Positions 27,866-38,459 are shown, numbered from the stretch's first letter. The stretch: DNA of 64,000 nt from Shewanella sp. KT0246 (GCF_019654955.1 NZ_BPEV01000005.1:1-64000), one strand, 5' to 3'. Notes: generated by a model from the letters alone, not told the origin. Made by a program: numbers and translations.

Positions 27866-28882
27866 ATGGAAAATCAACGTTGGCTTTGGCCTTGTTTACT
27901 CACCGCTTTGGTGATTACAAGCCTGTTGTCTGTCAGCATCGGACCATTACAAATTAGCCCGACCACCAGCTTTAATGCCATGGTGAATTGGGCCACAGGC
28001 CAAGAGCTGGCATCAGTTGCTCCCCATGAGCAACTGGTCATTAACAATGTTCGCTTACCTCGCACTTTATTAGCACTGGCGGTAGGTGCAACACTGGCAC
28101 AATGTGGTGCTGTGATGCAGGGGTTATTCCGTAACCCTTTAGCTGACCCAGGCATTATCGGCGTGTCATCTGGCGCGGCATTAGGGGCTGCAATCTGTAT
28201 CGTATTATTCCCTTTTGGTGGCGAATACTTAGTGGCGTTTAGTGCCTTTGTCGCTGGCCTTGCAACTACATTAATCGTATATCGACTAGCGGCGAGCCCA
28301 ACCGGTACTTCAGTGGTGTTATTACTGCTTTCTGGTGTTGCTGTTGCTGCACTTGCTGGCGCTGGTATCGGCGTACTCACCTATATGGCTGATGACATGG
28401 CTCTAAGGGATTTGACCCTATGGCAAATGGGCTCAGTTGCAGGTGCACAATGGCATTATGTTGTACTCAGTCTAGTGGCACTTGCGGTTATTAGTTGGCA
28501 GTTTAATCAAAGTGCCAAAGCATTAAACGCCCTATTATTAGGTGAATCAGAAGCACGTCACCTCGGCCTTGATGTCGATAACCTAAAACTTAAACTCATT
28601 GTGCTTTGCGCCATTGGCGTTGGTATTGCGGTAGCGGCAACGGGCATTATTGGCTTTATCGGCTTAGTGGTACCGCACTTGGTCAGAATGATGATTGGAC
28701 CCGACCATCGTTTATTACTGCCATTAAGCGCCATGTTAGGTGCGGCAATATTGGTGGTTGCAGATATTGGCGCACGCTCAATTGTTGCGCCGTCTGAATT
28801 ACCTGTTGGCTTAGTGACAGCTTTATTAGGTGCGCCTTTCTTCATTATTTTATTACTCAAACAGCGCAATAAGTTGGTGTAA
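27866..28882 (+). CDS. hutC: HutC, heme ABC transporter permease
   Basis: The 338-residue FecCD/BtuC-type permease has about ten membrane segments. Family motifs [42 protein letters not shown] and [13 protein letters not shown] (the ATPase-contact loop) are present. It transports heme across the inner membrane with HutB and HutD. Confidence 0.95.
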   Translation: MENQRWLWPCLLTALVITSLLSVSIGPLQISPTTSFNAMVNWATGQELASVAPHEQLVINNVRLPRTLLALAVGATLAQCGAVMQGLFRNPLADPGIIGVSSGAALGAAICIVLFPFGGEYLVAFSAFVAGLATTLIVYRLAASPTGTSVVLLLLSGVAVAALAGAGIGVLTYMADDMALRDLTLWQMGSVAGAQWHYVVLSLVALAVISWQFNQSAKALNALLLGESEARHLGLDVDNLKLKLIVLCAIGVGIAVAATGIIGFIGLVVPHLVRMMIGPDHRLLLPLSAMLGAAILVVADIGARSIVAPSELPVGLVTALLGAPFFIILLLKQRNKLV

Positions 28883-28883
28883 T

Positions 28884-29837
28884 ATGTTGAGAAATCTAGA
28901 GCTAAAATCAATGCTAAAGACACATAAATCAGCACCTGAGCTATCGGGTTTAGAGCTTGCTGGACTTGATAGAGCGGGCATGTCCCGTACCAGTAAAGAC
29001 AGCGTGATATTCACACCAAAACCTGAGTCATCAGCTGAAAAAGTCCAATCCAATAATGCATTAAATAAATCTGTGGTGAGTATTAATAATCTGTCGGTGC
29101 ATATTGGTAAAAAACCAGTGCTCAACGACATAAATCTTGAAATCCAACCCGGGCAAGTCACTGCTTTGTTAGGCCCTAATGGCGCAGGTAAATCGACTTT
29201 ACTGAAAAGCTTATGCCAAGAAACCGCGCTGTCTTCAGGTGATATCTCCATGTTTGGCAAGCCCTTGCTTGAATGGAACAGAGCAGAGTTAGCCAAGTCA
29301 TTAGCCGTATTACCACAACACGCCTCGTTGACCTTTCCCTTTAAAGTTCACGAAGTGGTGCAAATGGGTTTGTATCCATTAACCATTGGTCAGCAACAAG
29401 GTAGTGATCTCGTCGATAAGCAACTTGAACAAGTCGCGTTATCGGCACTTAAATTTCGCAGTTACCCTACTCTATCTGGAGGGGAAAAACAGCGAGTACA
29501 ACTGGCCCGAGTATTGACTCAACTTGCTCAAGCACCAAGCAATCCCATTTTATTATTGGACGAACCCACTTCAGCATTAGATTTGGCTCAGCAGCATAGA
29601 GTACTTGAGTTAGCACAAACCTTAGCTCACCAACATAACTACTGCGTAGTGGTGGTATTACACGACTTGAATCAAGCCTGTCGTTATGCCGATAGATTGG
29701 TAGTACTGGAAAAAGGTGAAGTGGTGAGTGATGGTGAACCTCATACAGCGCTGACAGCAGACATCATTGAGAAGGTTTGGCATTACAAACCTACTTTAGT
29801 GGTCGACCCTAAAAGCAATCTACCGTTAATTTTTTAA
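28884..29837 (+). CDS. hutD: HutD, heme ABC transporter ATP-binding protein
   Basis: The 317-residue ATPase has Walker A (GPNGAGKST), a signature (LSGGEKQRV), Walker B ([12 protein letters not shown]) and an H-loop (VVVVLHDLN). The first ATG after hutC gives about 60 extra residues, lacking recognised motifs, before the usual start of the ABC domain ([15 protein letters not shown]). Internal ATGs at 28911 and 28980 would give shorter, more typical proteins. The start is uncertain. Confidence 0.9.
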   Translation: MLRNLELKSMLKTHKSAPELSGLELAGLDRAGMSRTSKDSVIFTPKPESSAEKVQSNNALNKSVVSINNLSVHIGKKPVLNDINLEIQPGQVTALLGPNGAGKSTLLKSLCQETALSSGDISMFGKPLLEWNRAELAKSLAVLPQHASLTFPFKVHEVVQMGLYPLTIGQQQGSDLVDKQLEQVALSALKFRSYPTLSGGEKQRVQLARVLTQLAQAPSNPILLLDEPTSALDLAQQHRVLELAQTLAHQHNYCVVVVLHDLNQACRYADRLVVLEKGEVVSDGEPHTALTADIIEKVWHYKPTLVVDPKSNLPLIF

Positions 29838-29968
29838 CGGTTATCACTGATGTATTCATTTAAATAACCACTCAATACATATCAACTGACATATATTCCT
29901 TGGGTATTGAGCTAGCACTGGCTAGCTCAAGCATTTGTGCAGTAACGTTCCGATTAAGGACATTAGTT

Positions 29969-31828
29969 TTGGCTCAACATATTCCTCAGCAAGACCCTCA
30001 AGCAGGCAAGCAATCCGCTCAAACAAGCATACAAGATCACTCCAGGCTCAATTGGGCTTGGTTAAAGCAAAAAATCGTTACTCATAAACGTCAGCTTATT
30101 CAAGCAAACCTGATTGCTGTATTAGCAACCTTATTAAGCTTACCTATCCCAATGCTAATGCCATTATTAGTGGATGAAGTCTTATTGGGGCAAACAGGTT
30201 GGCTACTCAATAATTTACAGCCAATGTTGCCCGAAGCTTGGCATAAACCTAGCGTTTACATTGCCACTGTATTAGTCGCCGTTATTCTGCTGCGCTTACT
30301 CACCATGATCACCCAAGTTGTTCAGGCGCGCGAATTTACCAAAATAGCTAAACGGATCAGTTTAGATGTGCGTCAGCGAATGTTGATGCAATTACCTAAG
30401 ATGCAAATTAGCGCCTTCGACAAATATGGCAGTGCTGGATTAGCGTCAAGATGTATTACCGATGTCGATACTGTCGAGCGGTTTGTCAGTGACACCCTGT
30501 CACGATTAATCATCAGCGTTCTCACCATTGTCGCCATTGCCAGTGTTTTACTGTGGCTAAATTGGCAACTCGGTTTAATGATCATCTTGCTTAATCCATT
30601 AGTTATTTATTTTTCATCACGTTTTGCTGAGCATGTAAAAACTTTGCGCCGTAAAGAAAATGCCGCCACAGAAGCTTTTCAACAAGCCCTTGTTGATACA
30701 GTAGATGCCACTCGAGAGTTACGTTTAGCTCAACAAGAAAAGCACTATTATCAAAGAGTATTTGGACTCGCGTCTAGTCTTAGCCACCACGCTATTGCTA
30801 ACCAATGGAAAACAGATGCATTAAACAAGCTCAGTTTCACTACCTTCTTACTTGGGTTTGAATGCTTTCGCGCCATGGCGATATTCATGGTGTTGGTATC
30901 AGACTTAACCGTCGGACAGATATTCGCGGTATTCAGTTACCTTTGGTATTTAATGGGGCCAATACAAGAACTACTGAATATTCAATACGCACGTTTTGGC
31001 GCTCAGGCATCGATGGAAAGGCTCAACCATTTACTAGATTTAGACATTGAACCAACTGAGGAAAATACGGGTTTATCCAAGACTGAACCACAACGCTCGC
31101 CCACATCAGAAATCAGCATTGATTTTAATAATGTCAGCTTTGGATTTGAGCAAGAGCCGCATTTATTCAAACAGTTAACCCTGCAGCTTGCGCCAAAAGA
31201 GTCTGTAGCATTACTGGCTATGAGCGGCGGCGGAAAGTCGACATTGATTAATTTGTTATTAGGGTTTTATTCGCCGCGATCGGGCAGTATTTGTATTAAT
31301 GGCCAAAACATGACGGAATATGGCATCAATCGATTCCGTCAACAAGTGGGCTATGTACCTCAGCACCCCAAGTTAATTGCAGGCACTTTACGCGATAACC
31401 TAACCTTTGGGCTGGAGATTGACGATGACAAATTGTGGCAAGCGTTAGCCCATGCAGAGCTGAGTGACACTGTTTCACAATGGCAGGATAAGCTTGATAC
31501 CGACTTGGGCCGCTCAACCACTCGGCTTTCTGGCGGTCAAATGCAACGCTTGGCGATTGCCAGAATGTGGATAAGCCAGCCTCAAGTAGTGATTTTAGAT
31601 GAAGCTACCTCGGCATTAGATGCGGTAACTGAAGCTAAAGTGCTGGCGAATCTTAGCGAGTTTTTACAGCAGCGTACGTCCATTATTATTGCCCATAGAC
31701 TTAATAACCTTCGCTTAGCTGACCGTATTTTAGTACTTGATGATGGCAATATTAGTCAATCGGGAACAGAGCAAAGCTTACAAGCTCAGCCGGGGCTATT
31801 TAAGCAATTGTATGTCGACGTGAGTTAA
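29969..31828 (+). CDS. ABC exporter, fused membrane and ATPase domains
   Basis: The 619-residue half-transporter of the MsbA/LmrA type has about six membrane segments (residues about 35-300) and an ATPase domain. The signature is LSGGQMQRLAI and Walker B VVILDEATSALD. The Walker A region reads AMSGGGKST, with Ala replacing the first Gly of the usual GxxGxGKST. I start at TTG with AAGGA eight bases upstream; the frame also opens 23 codons earlier. The substrate is unknown. Its place between hutD and hutW raises a link to heme or porphyrin, but that is only positional. Confidence 0.88.
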   Translation: MAQHIPQQDPQAGKQSAQTSIQDHSRLNWAWLKQKIVTHKRQLIQANLIAVLATLLSLPIPMLMPLLVDEVLLGQTGWLLNNLQPMLPEAWHKPSVYIATVLVAVILLRLLTMITQVVQAREFTKIAKRISLDVRQRMLMQLPKMQISAFDKYGSAGLASRCITDVDTVERFVSDTLSRLIISVLTIVAIASVLLWLNWQLGLMIILLNPLVIYFSSRFAEHVKTLRRKENAATEAFQQALVDTVDATRELRLAQQEKHYYQRVFGLASSLSHHAIANQWKTDALNKLSFTTFLLGFECFRAMAIFMVLVSDLTVGQIFAVFSYLWYLMGPIQELLNIQYARFGAQASMERLNHLLDLDIEPTEENTGLSKTEPQRSPTSEISIDFNNVSFGFEQEPHLFKQLTLQLAPKESVALLAMSGGGKSTLINLLLGFYSPRSGSICINGQNMTEYGINRFRQQVGYVPQHPKLIAGTLRDNLTFGLEIDDDKLWQALAHAELSDTVSQWQDKLDTDLGRSTTRLSGGQMQRLAIARMWISQPQVVILDEATSALDAVTEAKVLANLSEFLQQRTSIIIAHRLNNLRLADRILVLDDGNISQSGTEQSLQAQPGLFKQLYVDVS

Positions 31829-31880
31829 CCAATCTTAGTCAAGCAGCGGCAAAAATGTAGCCATTATTAATCAATAACTG

Positions 31881-31938
31881 ATGATTCAGTACTGGTGACT
31901 TTCCCATGCGAGATAGTCATCAGACGAGTGCTGAATCA
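31881..31938. repeat. Long imperfect hairpin upstream of the dCache chemoreceptor
   Basis: The outer arms ATGATTCAGTACT / AGTGCTGAATCAT (with a G-T pair) continue, after a short bulge, into GGTGACT / AGTCATC around a 14-base loop. No U-run follows, so it is not a standard terminator. The surrounding gap (31829-32199) has no gene I can support. Confidence 0.55.
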
Positions 31939-32199
31939 TTAAAGAATCCCCCCATCTAGGTCGCTTTATGCTGTTCAGCGGACAATGATGATAGCCTTCA
32001 TTTTTAGCAATTAAAGTCGACTTGTATCCAACTGGTAAGGCTTTGGTTAACAGACTGTTTAATCGGCTTATTTATCAATCACCTTGCTATTAAAGCATAC
32101 TGATTTATGCCATTATCCGCCGCCCTAATTAGCTCAGTAGTGGTTCAATACAATGACTCAATGCTGCGCTTACTTTACTCTCTGACATTATCGGTTGCT

Positions 32200-34074
32200 A
32201 TGAAATCATATTCGTTAAAGCAAAAAATTCTTGTTCCTGTATTAGTAGCCCTTTCAATGGTCATTGCTTTGCTTTCTTGGCAAAGCTATTCAAACCAGAA
32301 AGCCATGTTATTACAATCTAACCTTGAACAGGTTCAGCGTATAAGTACGCAACAAGCTGAACGAGTGAGTGAGTGGCTAGCATCAAAGGCTGATATCATT
32401 CTTGCACTAGAAAGTCGGGTGAGTAATAGCAATGCTGTTTTGACGCTACAACAATCACTGGAATCTGGGCGTTTTGAATCTGTTTACTTCGGCAAAGATA
32501 GTGGCGAAATGGTTGACGCTGATACCAGCATTGATAACACAGGTTACGATCCTCGCACCCGTCCTTGGTATCAAGAAGCAGTCGCGGATACAAAGCTCAT
32601 TTTAACCAAGCCCTATATTGACTATCCGACCGAAAAAATCGTCATCACACTGGCTAAGAGTATTCAAAATGGTGTGATTGCGGGCGACGTCACCATCAAT
32701 GACTTAGTCGAAGACATTAACCGCATGAGGCTACCGTCAAATGGTTTCGCTATAATGATGCATAAAGATGGGACCGTTATCGCCTACAAAGATGCCAGCA
32801 AGGCAATGGGACATGTTAGCGCGATTGATAAAGATCTAGATTACAATTTATTAATTCAAAACCGCTTACCAAACCAACTTATTCCAATTCATTTTGATCC
32901 TGAAGGACGTGACAAATTAGTCTGGGCTGAAGATATTCCGAATACCGATTGGGAATTAATTTTAGTGCTAGATAAACAGACTCTTGAAGCGCCATTAAGC
33001 TCACTGTTGCTGACCCAATTGGGCATTTCAACCTTAGTGCTTGTCGTTAGTATGATGGTGATTTCATGGTTAATGGGTCAGCTTTTAGCACCACTATCAC
33101 GTGTTTCTCAAGCATTAGTCCGTATCGCCGATGGCGATGCGGATTTAACCCAACGTATTAAAGTAGACTCTGAAGATGAAGTGGGGACTTTAGCTATCAG
33201 CTTTAACCGCTTTGTAGGCAGCCAACATCAGTTGATTAGCCAAATTCGCGAGTTAGCCAGTAAGCTGGATAAAGAAGCGGATGAAAGCCTAAACAATACC
33301 CATTTGGCAGAGAAAGAGCTGCAAATTCAGCAGCAAGAAGTCACCATGGTTGCTACTGCGGTAACCGAAATGGCTAGCGCCACTCAAGAAATTGCTGCCA
33401 ATGCGGAAAGCACTGCCACCGCTGCGCAGCAATCGAGCAATAGTAGTGTCCAGGGTCAAAGTTTAGTGGATAACACCCGCCAATCAATCAACTTATTAGC
33501 CGATGAAGTGACCCAAGCAACCGATGTCATTGGTGAACTAAGCCGACACGCCAATGCGATTTCGAGCATTCTTTCTACCATTCAAGGGATTGCTGAGCAA
33601 ACTAACCTACTTGCATTGAACGCTGCAATTGAAGCGGCTCGCGCAGGCGAACAAGGTCGTGGATTTGCGGTCGTTGCAGATGAAGTTCGAGTATTGTCTC
33701 GACGCACCCAAGATTCAGCGCAAGAGATTTATGAAACCATTGAAACTTTGCAGCAAACCACATCCAATGCCGTCACTTTAATGCAAAGTAGCCAAGCATT
33801 AGCGGGCAACAGTGTTAATGATGCTAACGAAGCCACAGTCGCGATTGAAGAAATCACTCAAGCTGTTGCCTTGATTTCAGACATGGCTAGCCAGATTGCC
33901 ACCGCTGCTGAAGAGCAAACCCAAGTCACCAGTGAGATCACTCAAAACACTGTGGCAATTAAAGATGTCACAGATGACATAACCAAAGTGGCTGAGGTAA
34001 GCGTTCAAAAGGCAAAAGACTTAAAAGTGCAGGCTAAATCATTAAACGATTTAGTGGCGACGTTTATTCTATAA
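32200..34074 (+). CDS. Methyl-accepting chemotaxis protein with dCache sensor
   Basis: The 624-residue transducer has TM1 (residues about 8-27), a periplasmic dCache sensor (about 30-270), TM2 (about 275-300), HAMP, and a signalling domain with [20 protein letters not shown]. The sensor contains YDPRTRPWY, the Y-x4-R-x-W-Y arrangement that contacts amino-acid ligands in PctA-type receptors, and a later Asp (AGDVTI). This suggests amino-acid sensing. I start at MKSYSLKQK; the frame opens 31 codons upstream but that part looks unlike a transducer N-terminus. An intrinsic terminator follows. Confidence 0.92.
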   Translation: MKSYSLKQKILVPVLVALSMVIALLSWQSYSNQKAMLLQSNLEQVQRISTQQAERVSEWLASKADIILALESRVSNSNAVLTLQQSLESGRFESVYFGKDSGEMVDADTSIDNTGYDPRTRPWYQEAVADTKLILTKPYIDYPTEKIVITLAKSIQNGVIAGDVTINDLVEDINRMRLPSNGFAIMMHKDGTVIAYKDASKAMGHVSAIDKDLDYNLLIQNRLPNQLIPIHFDPEGRDKLVWAEDIPNTDWELILVLDKQTLEAPLSSLLLTQLGISTLVLVVSMMVISWLMGQLLAPLSRVSQALVRIADGDADLTQRIKVDSEDEVGTLAISFNRFVGSQHQLISQIRELASKLDKEADESLNNTHLAEKELQIQQQEVTMVATAVTEMASATQEIAANAESTATAAQQSSNSSVQGQSLVDNTRQSINLLADEVTQATDVIGELSRHANAISSILSTIQGIAEQTNLLALNAAIEAARAGEQGRGFAVVADEVRVLSRRTQDSAQEIYETIETLQQTTSNAVTLMQSSQALAGNSVNDANEATVAIEEITQAVALISDMASQIATAAEEQTQVTSEITQNTVAIKDVTDDITKVAEVSVQKAKDLKVQAKSLNDLVATFIL

Positions 34075-34168
34075 TGAATTGACGCTGTACTTATGACGAC
34101 TTAGCTGAGCGCTCAATTCGCAGAGCGATATAGTAAATAAAGAAGACGGCTTAAGTTATCAATAAAAC

Positions 34169-34204
34169 GCCCAATAACAATCACTGATGTTATTGGGCTT
34201 TTTT
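34169..34204 (+). terminator. Intrinsic terminator of the dCache chemoreceptor
   Basis: An 11-bp perfect stem (GCCCAATAACA / TGTTATTGGGC) is followed by TTTTTT. Confidence 0.9.
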
Positions 34205-34270
34205 ATGCTTTCCACTGACAAAATTTACAATGCAAAGCCAGCAAACTTGATCTATCCCTACAAAAGATCA

Positions 34271-34289
34271 AATGATAATAGTTATCATT
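34271..34289. promoter_or_regulatory. Fur box of hutW
   Basis: AATGATAATAGTTATCATT is a perfect 8-3-8 palindrome close to the Fur consensus, 34 bases upstream of the hutW start. Confidence 0.85.
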
Positions 34290-34323
34290 ACAGTAATAGT
34301 TTTTCAATTTGCTGAGAATCATC

Positions 34324-35691
34324 ATGATACTAACTCCGACCATGACAGGTATTGCTAGCCCTGATCCATTACAACATGCTTTTAAAGTAAAAAGTGCACC
34401 CCATGCTGGTCGAAGCGGCAGTAAACCTCTACAAGTTAGCAATGACTTGTGGATTCAGTGGTGGCAGCAACCAACTGGGGCAGATAAAAGAGCGCTGTAT
34501 ATCCATATTCCGTTCTGCCGTAAACGCTGCAGCTTTTGTAACTTCTTTGAAAATGGTGCTAAACCTGAACGTATCAGCGATTACATGACCAGTTTGTGTC
34601 AACAACTGACCATTGCTGCAAAAACACCTCTAGCGCAAAGTCAGCCCTTTGATACCGTTTACGTTGGCGGAGGCACGCCAACCGATATTAAAGCTGAAGA
34701 AATTGCGGTGCTGGGTAAGGCCATTCAGCAATTTCCTTTAAGGGCCGATACGGAAATAACCCTTGAAGGCCGCCTTAACGGATTTGATGACGATAAGTGG
34801 CATAGCGCCCTTGATAATGGTTTCAATCGATTTTCATTTGGGGTACAAAGTTTTGATACCGAAGTGCGTAAAGCAGCCGGTCGCTTCGATGATAAGCAAA
34901 CTTTAATTGAGAGGCTGCAGCATTTAAGTAAACACCCTACGGCTAGCATTGTTATTGATTTAATCTTTGGTTTACCGGGTCAAACCATGGAGATTTGGCA
35001 GCAAGATATTCAAGCTGCGATGGAAAGTGGAGCCCACGGCGTCGACTTATATCAACTCATTGGTTTGGCGGGCAATCGAATAGATAAAGCCAGTGAAAAA
35101 GGCAAAGTTCTGGGTACCGACACCAGCGAGTTTCAAGCCGACAGTCAGACTCGCGCCAATATGTATGCCTATGGTGCAAGCAAGTTAGAATCAAATGACT
35201 GGCAACGCTTATCGAGCTGTCATTGGCGTCGTGATAATCGTGAGCGCAGCATTTATAACTCTCTGGCTAAAAGTGGCATTGAAATCTTACCCTTCGGCGC
35301 AGGAGGCGGCGGCAGTATTCATGGTCATGGCATCATGAATGCCCGAGATTTAAAAGAATGGCATCAAGCACAAACAGCTGAAAAATTGTCAGAGCTAGCA
35401 CCTGCACAAGTACCAGGAATGGCATTAAGTCCTAATCCATCAGCAGCATTTGATGCCGTATTTAAACGTGGCTTAGATTCTGGAGTTTTGGAATTCGGCA
35501 ATATAGAAACAACGGTACTCGCTCATTTGCAGCCGTTATTTGAGGCTTGGCAACAAAATGGACTTGCCGCTATAGACGCTAATGCCCTCAGTCTCACACT
35601 TGCGGGCAGATTCTGGAATGTGAACATGCAAACAGGCCTGTTCGAATATTTGGCTAAAAACCCACTCATACCAGAACAAATCGCCAGCTAG
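34324..35691 (+). CDS. hutW: HutW, HemN-like radical SAM heme-utilization protein
   Basis: The 455-residue protein is of the HemN/HutW class. The radical SAM motif is CRKRCSFCNFF (about residues 61-71, CxxxCxxC). GGGTPTD and the HemN-like barrel follow, with a C-terminal HemN extension. HutW-type proteins act with HutX and HutZ in heme breakdown; the relative ChuW opens the heme ring anaerobically. Here it is a separate Fur-controlled unit about 10 kb from hutXZ. The ATG follows TGAGAATCATC; a TTG five codons upstream is less likely. Confidence 0.92.
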   Translation: MILTPTMTGIASPDPLQHAFKVKSAPHAGRSGSKPLQVSNDLWIQWWQQPTGADKRALYIHIPFCRKRCSFCNFFENGAKPERISDYMTSLCQQLTIAAKTPLAQSQPFDTVYVGGGTPTDIKAEEIAVLGKAIQQFPLRADTEITLEGRLNGFDDDKWHSALDNGFNRFSFGVQSFDTEVRKAAGRFDDKQTLIERLQHLSKHPTASIVIDLIFGLPGQTMEIWQQDIQAAMESGAHGVDLYQLIGLAGNRIDKASEKGKVLGTDTSEFQADSQTRANMYAYGASKLESNDWQRLSSCHWRRDNRERSIYNSLAKSGIEILPFGAGGGGSIHGHGIMNARDLKEWHQAQTAEKLSELAPAQVPGMALSPNPSAAFDAVFKRGLDSGVLEFGNIETTVLAHLQPLFEAWQQNGLAAIDANALSLTLAGRFWNVNMQTGLFEYLAKNPLIPEQIAS

Positions 35692-35711
35692 TCTACAGTT
35701 ATCAATATAAG

Positions 35712-36641
35712 TTAATCAGCAAGTGGAGTATGTGGTGTTTGCGACGGCATATGCTCCACCAGCAAGTCAATAAAGCAGCGCACTTTTGGGGTTAAGTGCT
35801 TACGGCTCGGGTAGATCGCATAAATATCCACTTCTGGCTGATGGTAGTCTTGAAACAGCACAGTTAACTTATTTTTAGCTAATGCCTTGGTTAAATAAAA
35901 CGAAGGCAACCTCGAAATCCCATGACCATCTAGCACCATCGCCAATTCCATATCGGCATTATTACAAGCAATCACCTGTGGTACATCTATGGTAATCGTG
36001 TCCTTTTGCGAATGCTCGAACACCCAGCGGTTAGGCTGCTTCAAATTGCTGTAGCAAATGCATTGATGAGTGATTAAATCTTCAGGGGTCAGCGGCGTGC
36101 CGTGTTTCGCTAAATAAGCAGGCGTAGCAATGGTATAAGCATGAAACTGACTAATGCGTTTACAAATCAAACTGGAATCATCTAGCTGCTGTGTGGCACG
36201 AATCGCTAAATCATAACCATCTTGGACTAAGTCCACATGACGGTCACTAAAATCAATATCCAATTTAATTTGCGGATATAAATTCATATAAATTGACAGA
36301 ATCGGCTGTAAATATTGCAGGCCAAATGTCACAGGACAGCTAATTTTAAGCGTACCTGTCGGCGTTTGCTGATTGCTATCGAGCATCACAACAGCCTGCT
36401 CAGCATCGGCCACCATTTGCACGCATTGCTGATGGAATAACTTACCTTCAGGAGTCAAACTCAGTGAACGTGTTGTTCGATGCAATAAGCGAGTTTTTAA
36501 TCTTTGCTCTAACTTAGTGATCGCTTTACTAATGAAAGACGTCGAATGACCTGTTTTTTCTGCTGCTTCAGAAAAACTGCCAGACTCAATCACTTGAGTA
36601 AAAATAACTACACCATCAAACAGCTTAGTATCCAACTTCAT
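35712..36641 (-). CDS. LysR-family transcriptional regulator
   Basis: The 309-residue regulator has an N-terminal winged helix (GSFSEAAEKTGHSTSFISKAITKLEQRL) and a CrgA-type effector domain (GTLKISCPVTFGLQYL). It is divergent from the VOC-protein gene at 36882 and may regulate that gene and the FMN reductase after it. It is convergent with hutW. Confidence 0.92.
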   Translation of the reverse strand: MKLDTKLFDGVVIFTQVIESGSFSEAAEKTGHSTSFISKAITKLEQRLKTRLLHRTTRSLSLTPEGKLFHQQCVQMVADAEQAVVMLDSNQQTPTGTLKISCPVTFGLQYLQPILSIYMNLYPQIKLDIDFSDRHVDLVQDGYDLAIRATQQLDDSSLICKRISQFHAYTIATPAYLAKHGTPLTPEDLITHQCICYSNLKQPNRWVFEHSQKDTITIDVPQVIACNNADMELAMVLDGHGISRLPSFYLTKALAKNKLTVLFQDYHQPEVDIYAIYPSRKHLTPKVRCFIDLLVEHMPSQTPHTPLAD

Positions 36642-36881
36642 ATCCCTTCCCTTTTATTGAGCGAAACTTGATAGCCACTCCTATCAAAGAAAGCCATTTC
36701 ACTTCCTACTTTACCTAGCTTATCGATTCCATAAAAGGCCGAATTAAATAAAACAATACCCATTACAAGCCAAATGGAAACAATAATTTGCCTTTTAGTC
36801 ACTTAATCACTGTCGCTCAAATCAGTAAAGTAGCTCCATCGGTTAGCAATAATCTACCCAATTGAATCGTCAGGAGAGAGC

Positions 36882-37286
36882 ATGGAACACATCACTCGCA
36901 TTAATCATTACGGACTACGTGTAAAAGATTTTGAAGTATCAAAAGCCTTTTATGCCCAACTCGGTTTCAAATACATAGCAGGGCCAATGGGGCCTGAGCC
37001 CGTAGCCATTGTTGAACATCCAAGTGGAATTAATATCAATTTCATTTTGAATGCTGCAGACGCAGATACCAATGTGTTAATGGACATTCCAACCAAACAT
37101 ACTGGTTACACCCATGTGGCACTGGAAGTGACTGATGCAAAGGCTGTTATGGCAACATTGGCAGAATTGAATATTCCACTCAGTGGCGAGCCAATGACCC
37201 ATGTAACAGGAACCTCATTTTTTATCAGAGACCCTGACAGAAATGTGGTTGAATTTATTGAATATAAAGGATTAAATCAGCTATAA
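36882..37286 (+). CDS. VOC (glyoxalase/bleomycin-resistance) family protein
   Basis: The 134-residue protein has two beta-alpha-beta-beta-beta repeats. Metal-ligand positions are plausible at His (ITRINHYGL), Glu/His in mid-protein (TGYTHVALEV) and the terminal Glu (RNVVEFIEYKG). It could be a lyase, dioxygenase or binding protein; the reaction cannot be told. It has a strong ribosome site (CAGGAGAGAGC). The FMN reductase follows 61 bases later on the same strand. Confidence 0.88.
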   Translation: MEHITRINHYGLRVKDFEVSKAFYAQLGFKYIAGPMGPEPVAIVEHPSGININFILNAADADTNVLMDIPTKHTGYTHVALEVTDAKAVMATLAELNIPLSGEPMTHVTGTSFFIRDPDRNVVEFIEYKGLNQL

Positions 37287-37347
37287 GCTAGGTTTACTTC
37301 TTGTCCAAAAATAATCTTAAATTGGCTTAAAAGCCTAAGGCAATAAC

Positions 37348-37887
37348 ATGAAAATTTTAGCATTCGCAGCAAGCAGCAGTCGTCAATCAATCAACAAAAA
37401 GCTGGCAAACTATGCCGCTCATCAAGCAGCTAACTTAGCTGAAAACGCAGAAGTTGAACTATTAGATATTAATGACTACGAAATCCCGTTATTCAGTGAA
37501 GATCGTGAAAAAGAGCTCGGTCAGCCTGAATTGGCTAAAGCATTTTTTGAAAAAATTGGCAGCGCCGATGCTATCGTGATTTCATTTGCAGAACATAATG
37601 GCTCGTACACCGCGGCATATAAAAACTTGTTTGATTGGACGTCTCGCATAGAGCAAAAAGTATTCCAAGGTAAGCCAACATTGCTACTTGCCACATCACC
37701 TGGCCCTGGTGGTGCAGGCAGTGTTTTAGCCGCCGCGACGGGGTCAGCACCTTACTTTGCCGCTGAAGTAAAAGGCTCAATGTCAGTACCTAGTTTTTAT
37801 CAGAACTTTGATGCTGAAACAGGTGAGTTATCTAACACTGAACTTGCTACACAGCTCACAGAAGCCGTAACTCAACTGATTAGTTAA
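37348..37887 (+). CDS. NADPH-dependent FMN reductase family protein
   Basis: The 179-residue flavodoxin-like protein has the FMN-phosphate loop AASSSRQSINKKLA at the N-terminus and the central SFAEHNGSYTAAYKNLFDW typical of this family. It probably reduces FMN or quinones. It is likely co-transcribed with the VOC gene and convergent with the GNAT gene 13 bases away. Confidence 0.9.
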   Translation: MKILAFAASSSRQSINKKLANYAAHQAANLAENAEVELLDINDYEIPLFSEDREKELGQPELAKAFFEKIGSADAIVISFAEHNGSYTAAYKNLFDWTSRIEQKVFQGKPTLLLATSPGPGGAGSVLAAATGSAPYFAAEVKGSMSVPSFYQNFDAETGELSNTELATQLTEAVTQLIS

Positions 37888-37900
37888 CCTAGGTTTTAAC

Positions 37901-38413
37901 TTATAACTGTACTCGATAACGCTGTATTATTGCCGCAGCGTTATCGTCCTCCAACTCAATTTCAGAGTGCAACACACCGCCATTTGCGATAATCATTTTG
38001 GCTGAAGCAAGATTGTTTTGATAACAATGAATGTGTAACTCTTTCATGCCCTTAAGTTTCGCTACAGCAATAGTTTGGCCCAAGAGTTCTACCCCTAAAC
38101 CTTTACCTCTATAGCTTGGGCGAATGCCTAAACCTATGTGGCCGCCACAATGACGAATACTGTCATTTAAACTCAAGCGCAAATTCGCCACACCAACAAG
38201 CTCTGCTCCTGATACAAGCCAATAGGTTTCGCTAGCCACAAAGCCTTTAGGTAAATTAACTCCATCAGCAAAGTCCTGATTTCTTTGCAGCATAGCTTCA
38301 AAATTTTGACAATCAAAATCAAGAGGAAATGGGTAACGCTCTTCATCTCCCAGTTCTACAATGTAATGTAAATAGCTTTGGCGATATTGCAAACTTGGCT
38401 TCACTAATTGCAT
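37901..38413 (-). CDS. GNAT-family N-acetyltransferase
   Basis: The 170-residue protein has acetyl-CoA-binding motif A (IRPSYRGKGLGVELLGQTI) and the following ELHIHCYQNNLASAKMIIANGG, typical of GNAT enzymes. The substrate is unknown. It starts at ATG with AGGGAG upstream. Confidence 0.9.
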   Translation of the reverse strand: MQLVKPSLQYRQSYLHYIVELGDEERYPFPLDFDCQNFEAMLQRNQDFADGVNLPKGFVASETYWLVSGAELVGVANLRLSLNDSIRHCGGHIGLGIRPSYRGKGLGVELLGQTIAVAKLKGMKELHIHCYQNNLASAKMIIANGGVLHSEIELEDDNAAAIIQRYRVQL

Positions 38414-38459
38414 CAAAACTCCCTATAAATCATGTTAAATAGCCATTTTTAAAACAAAA

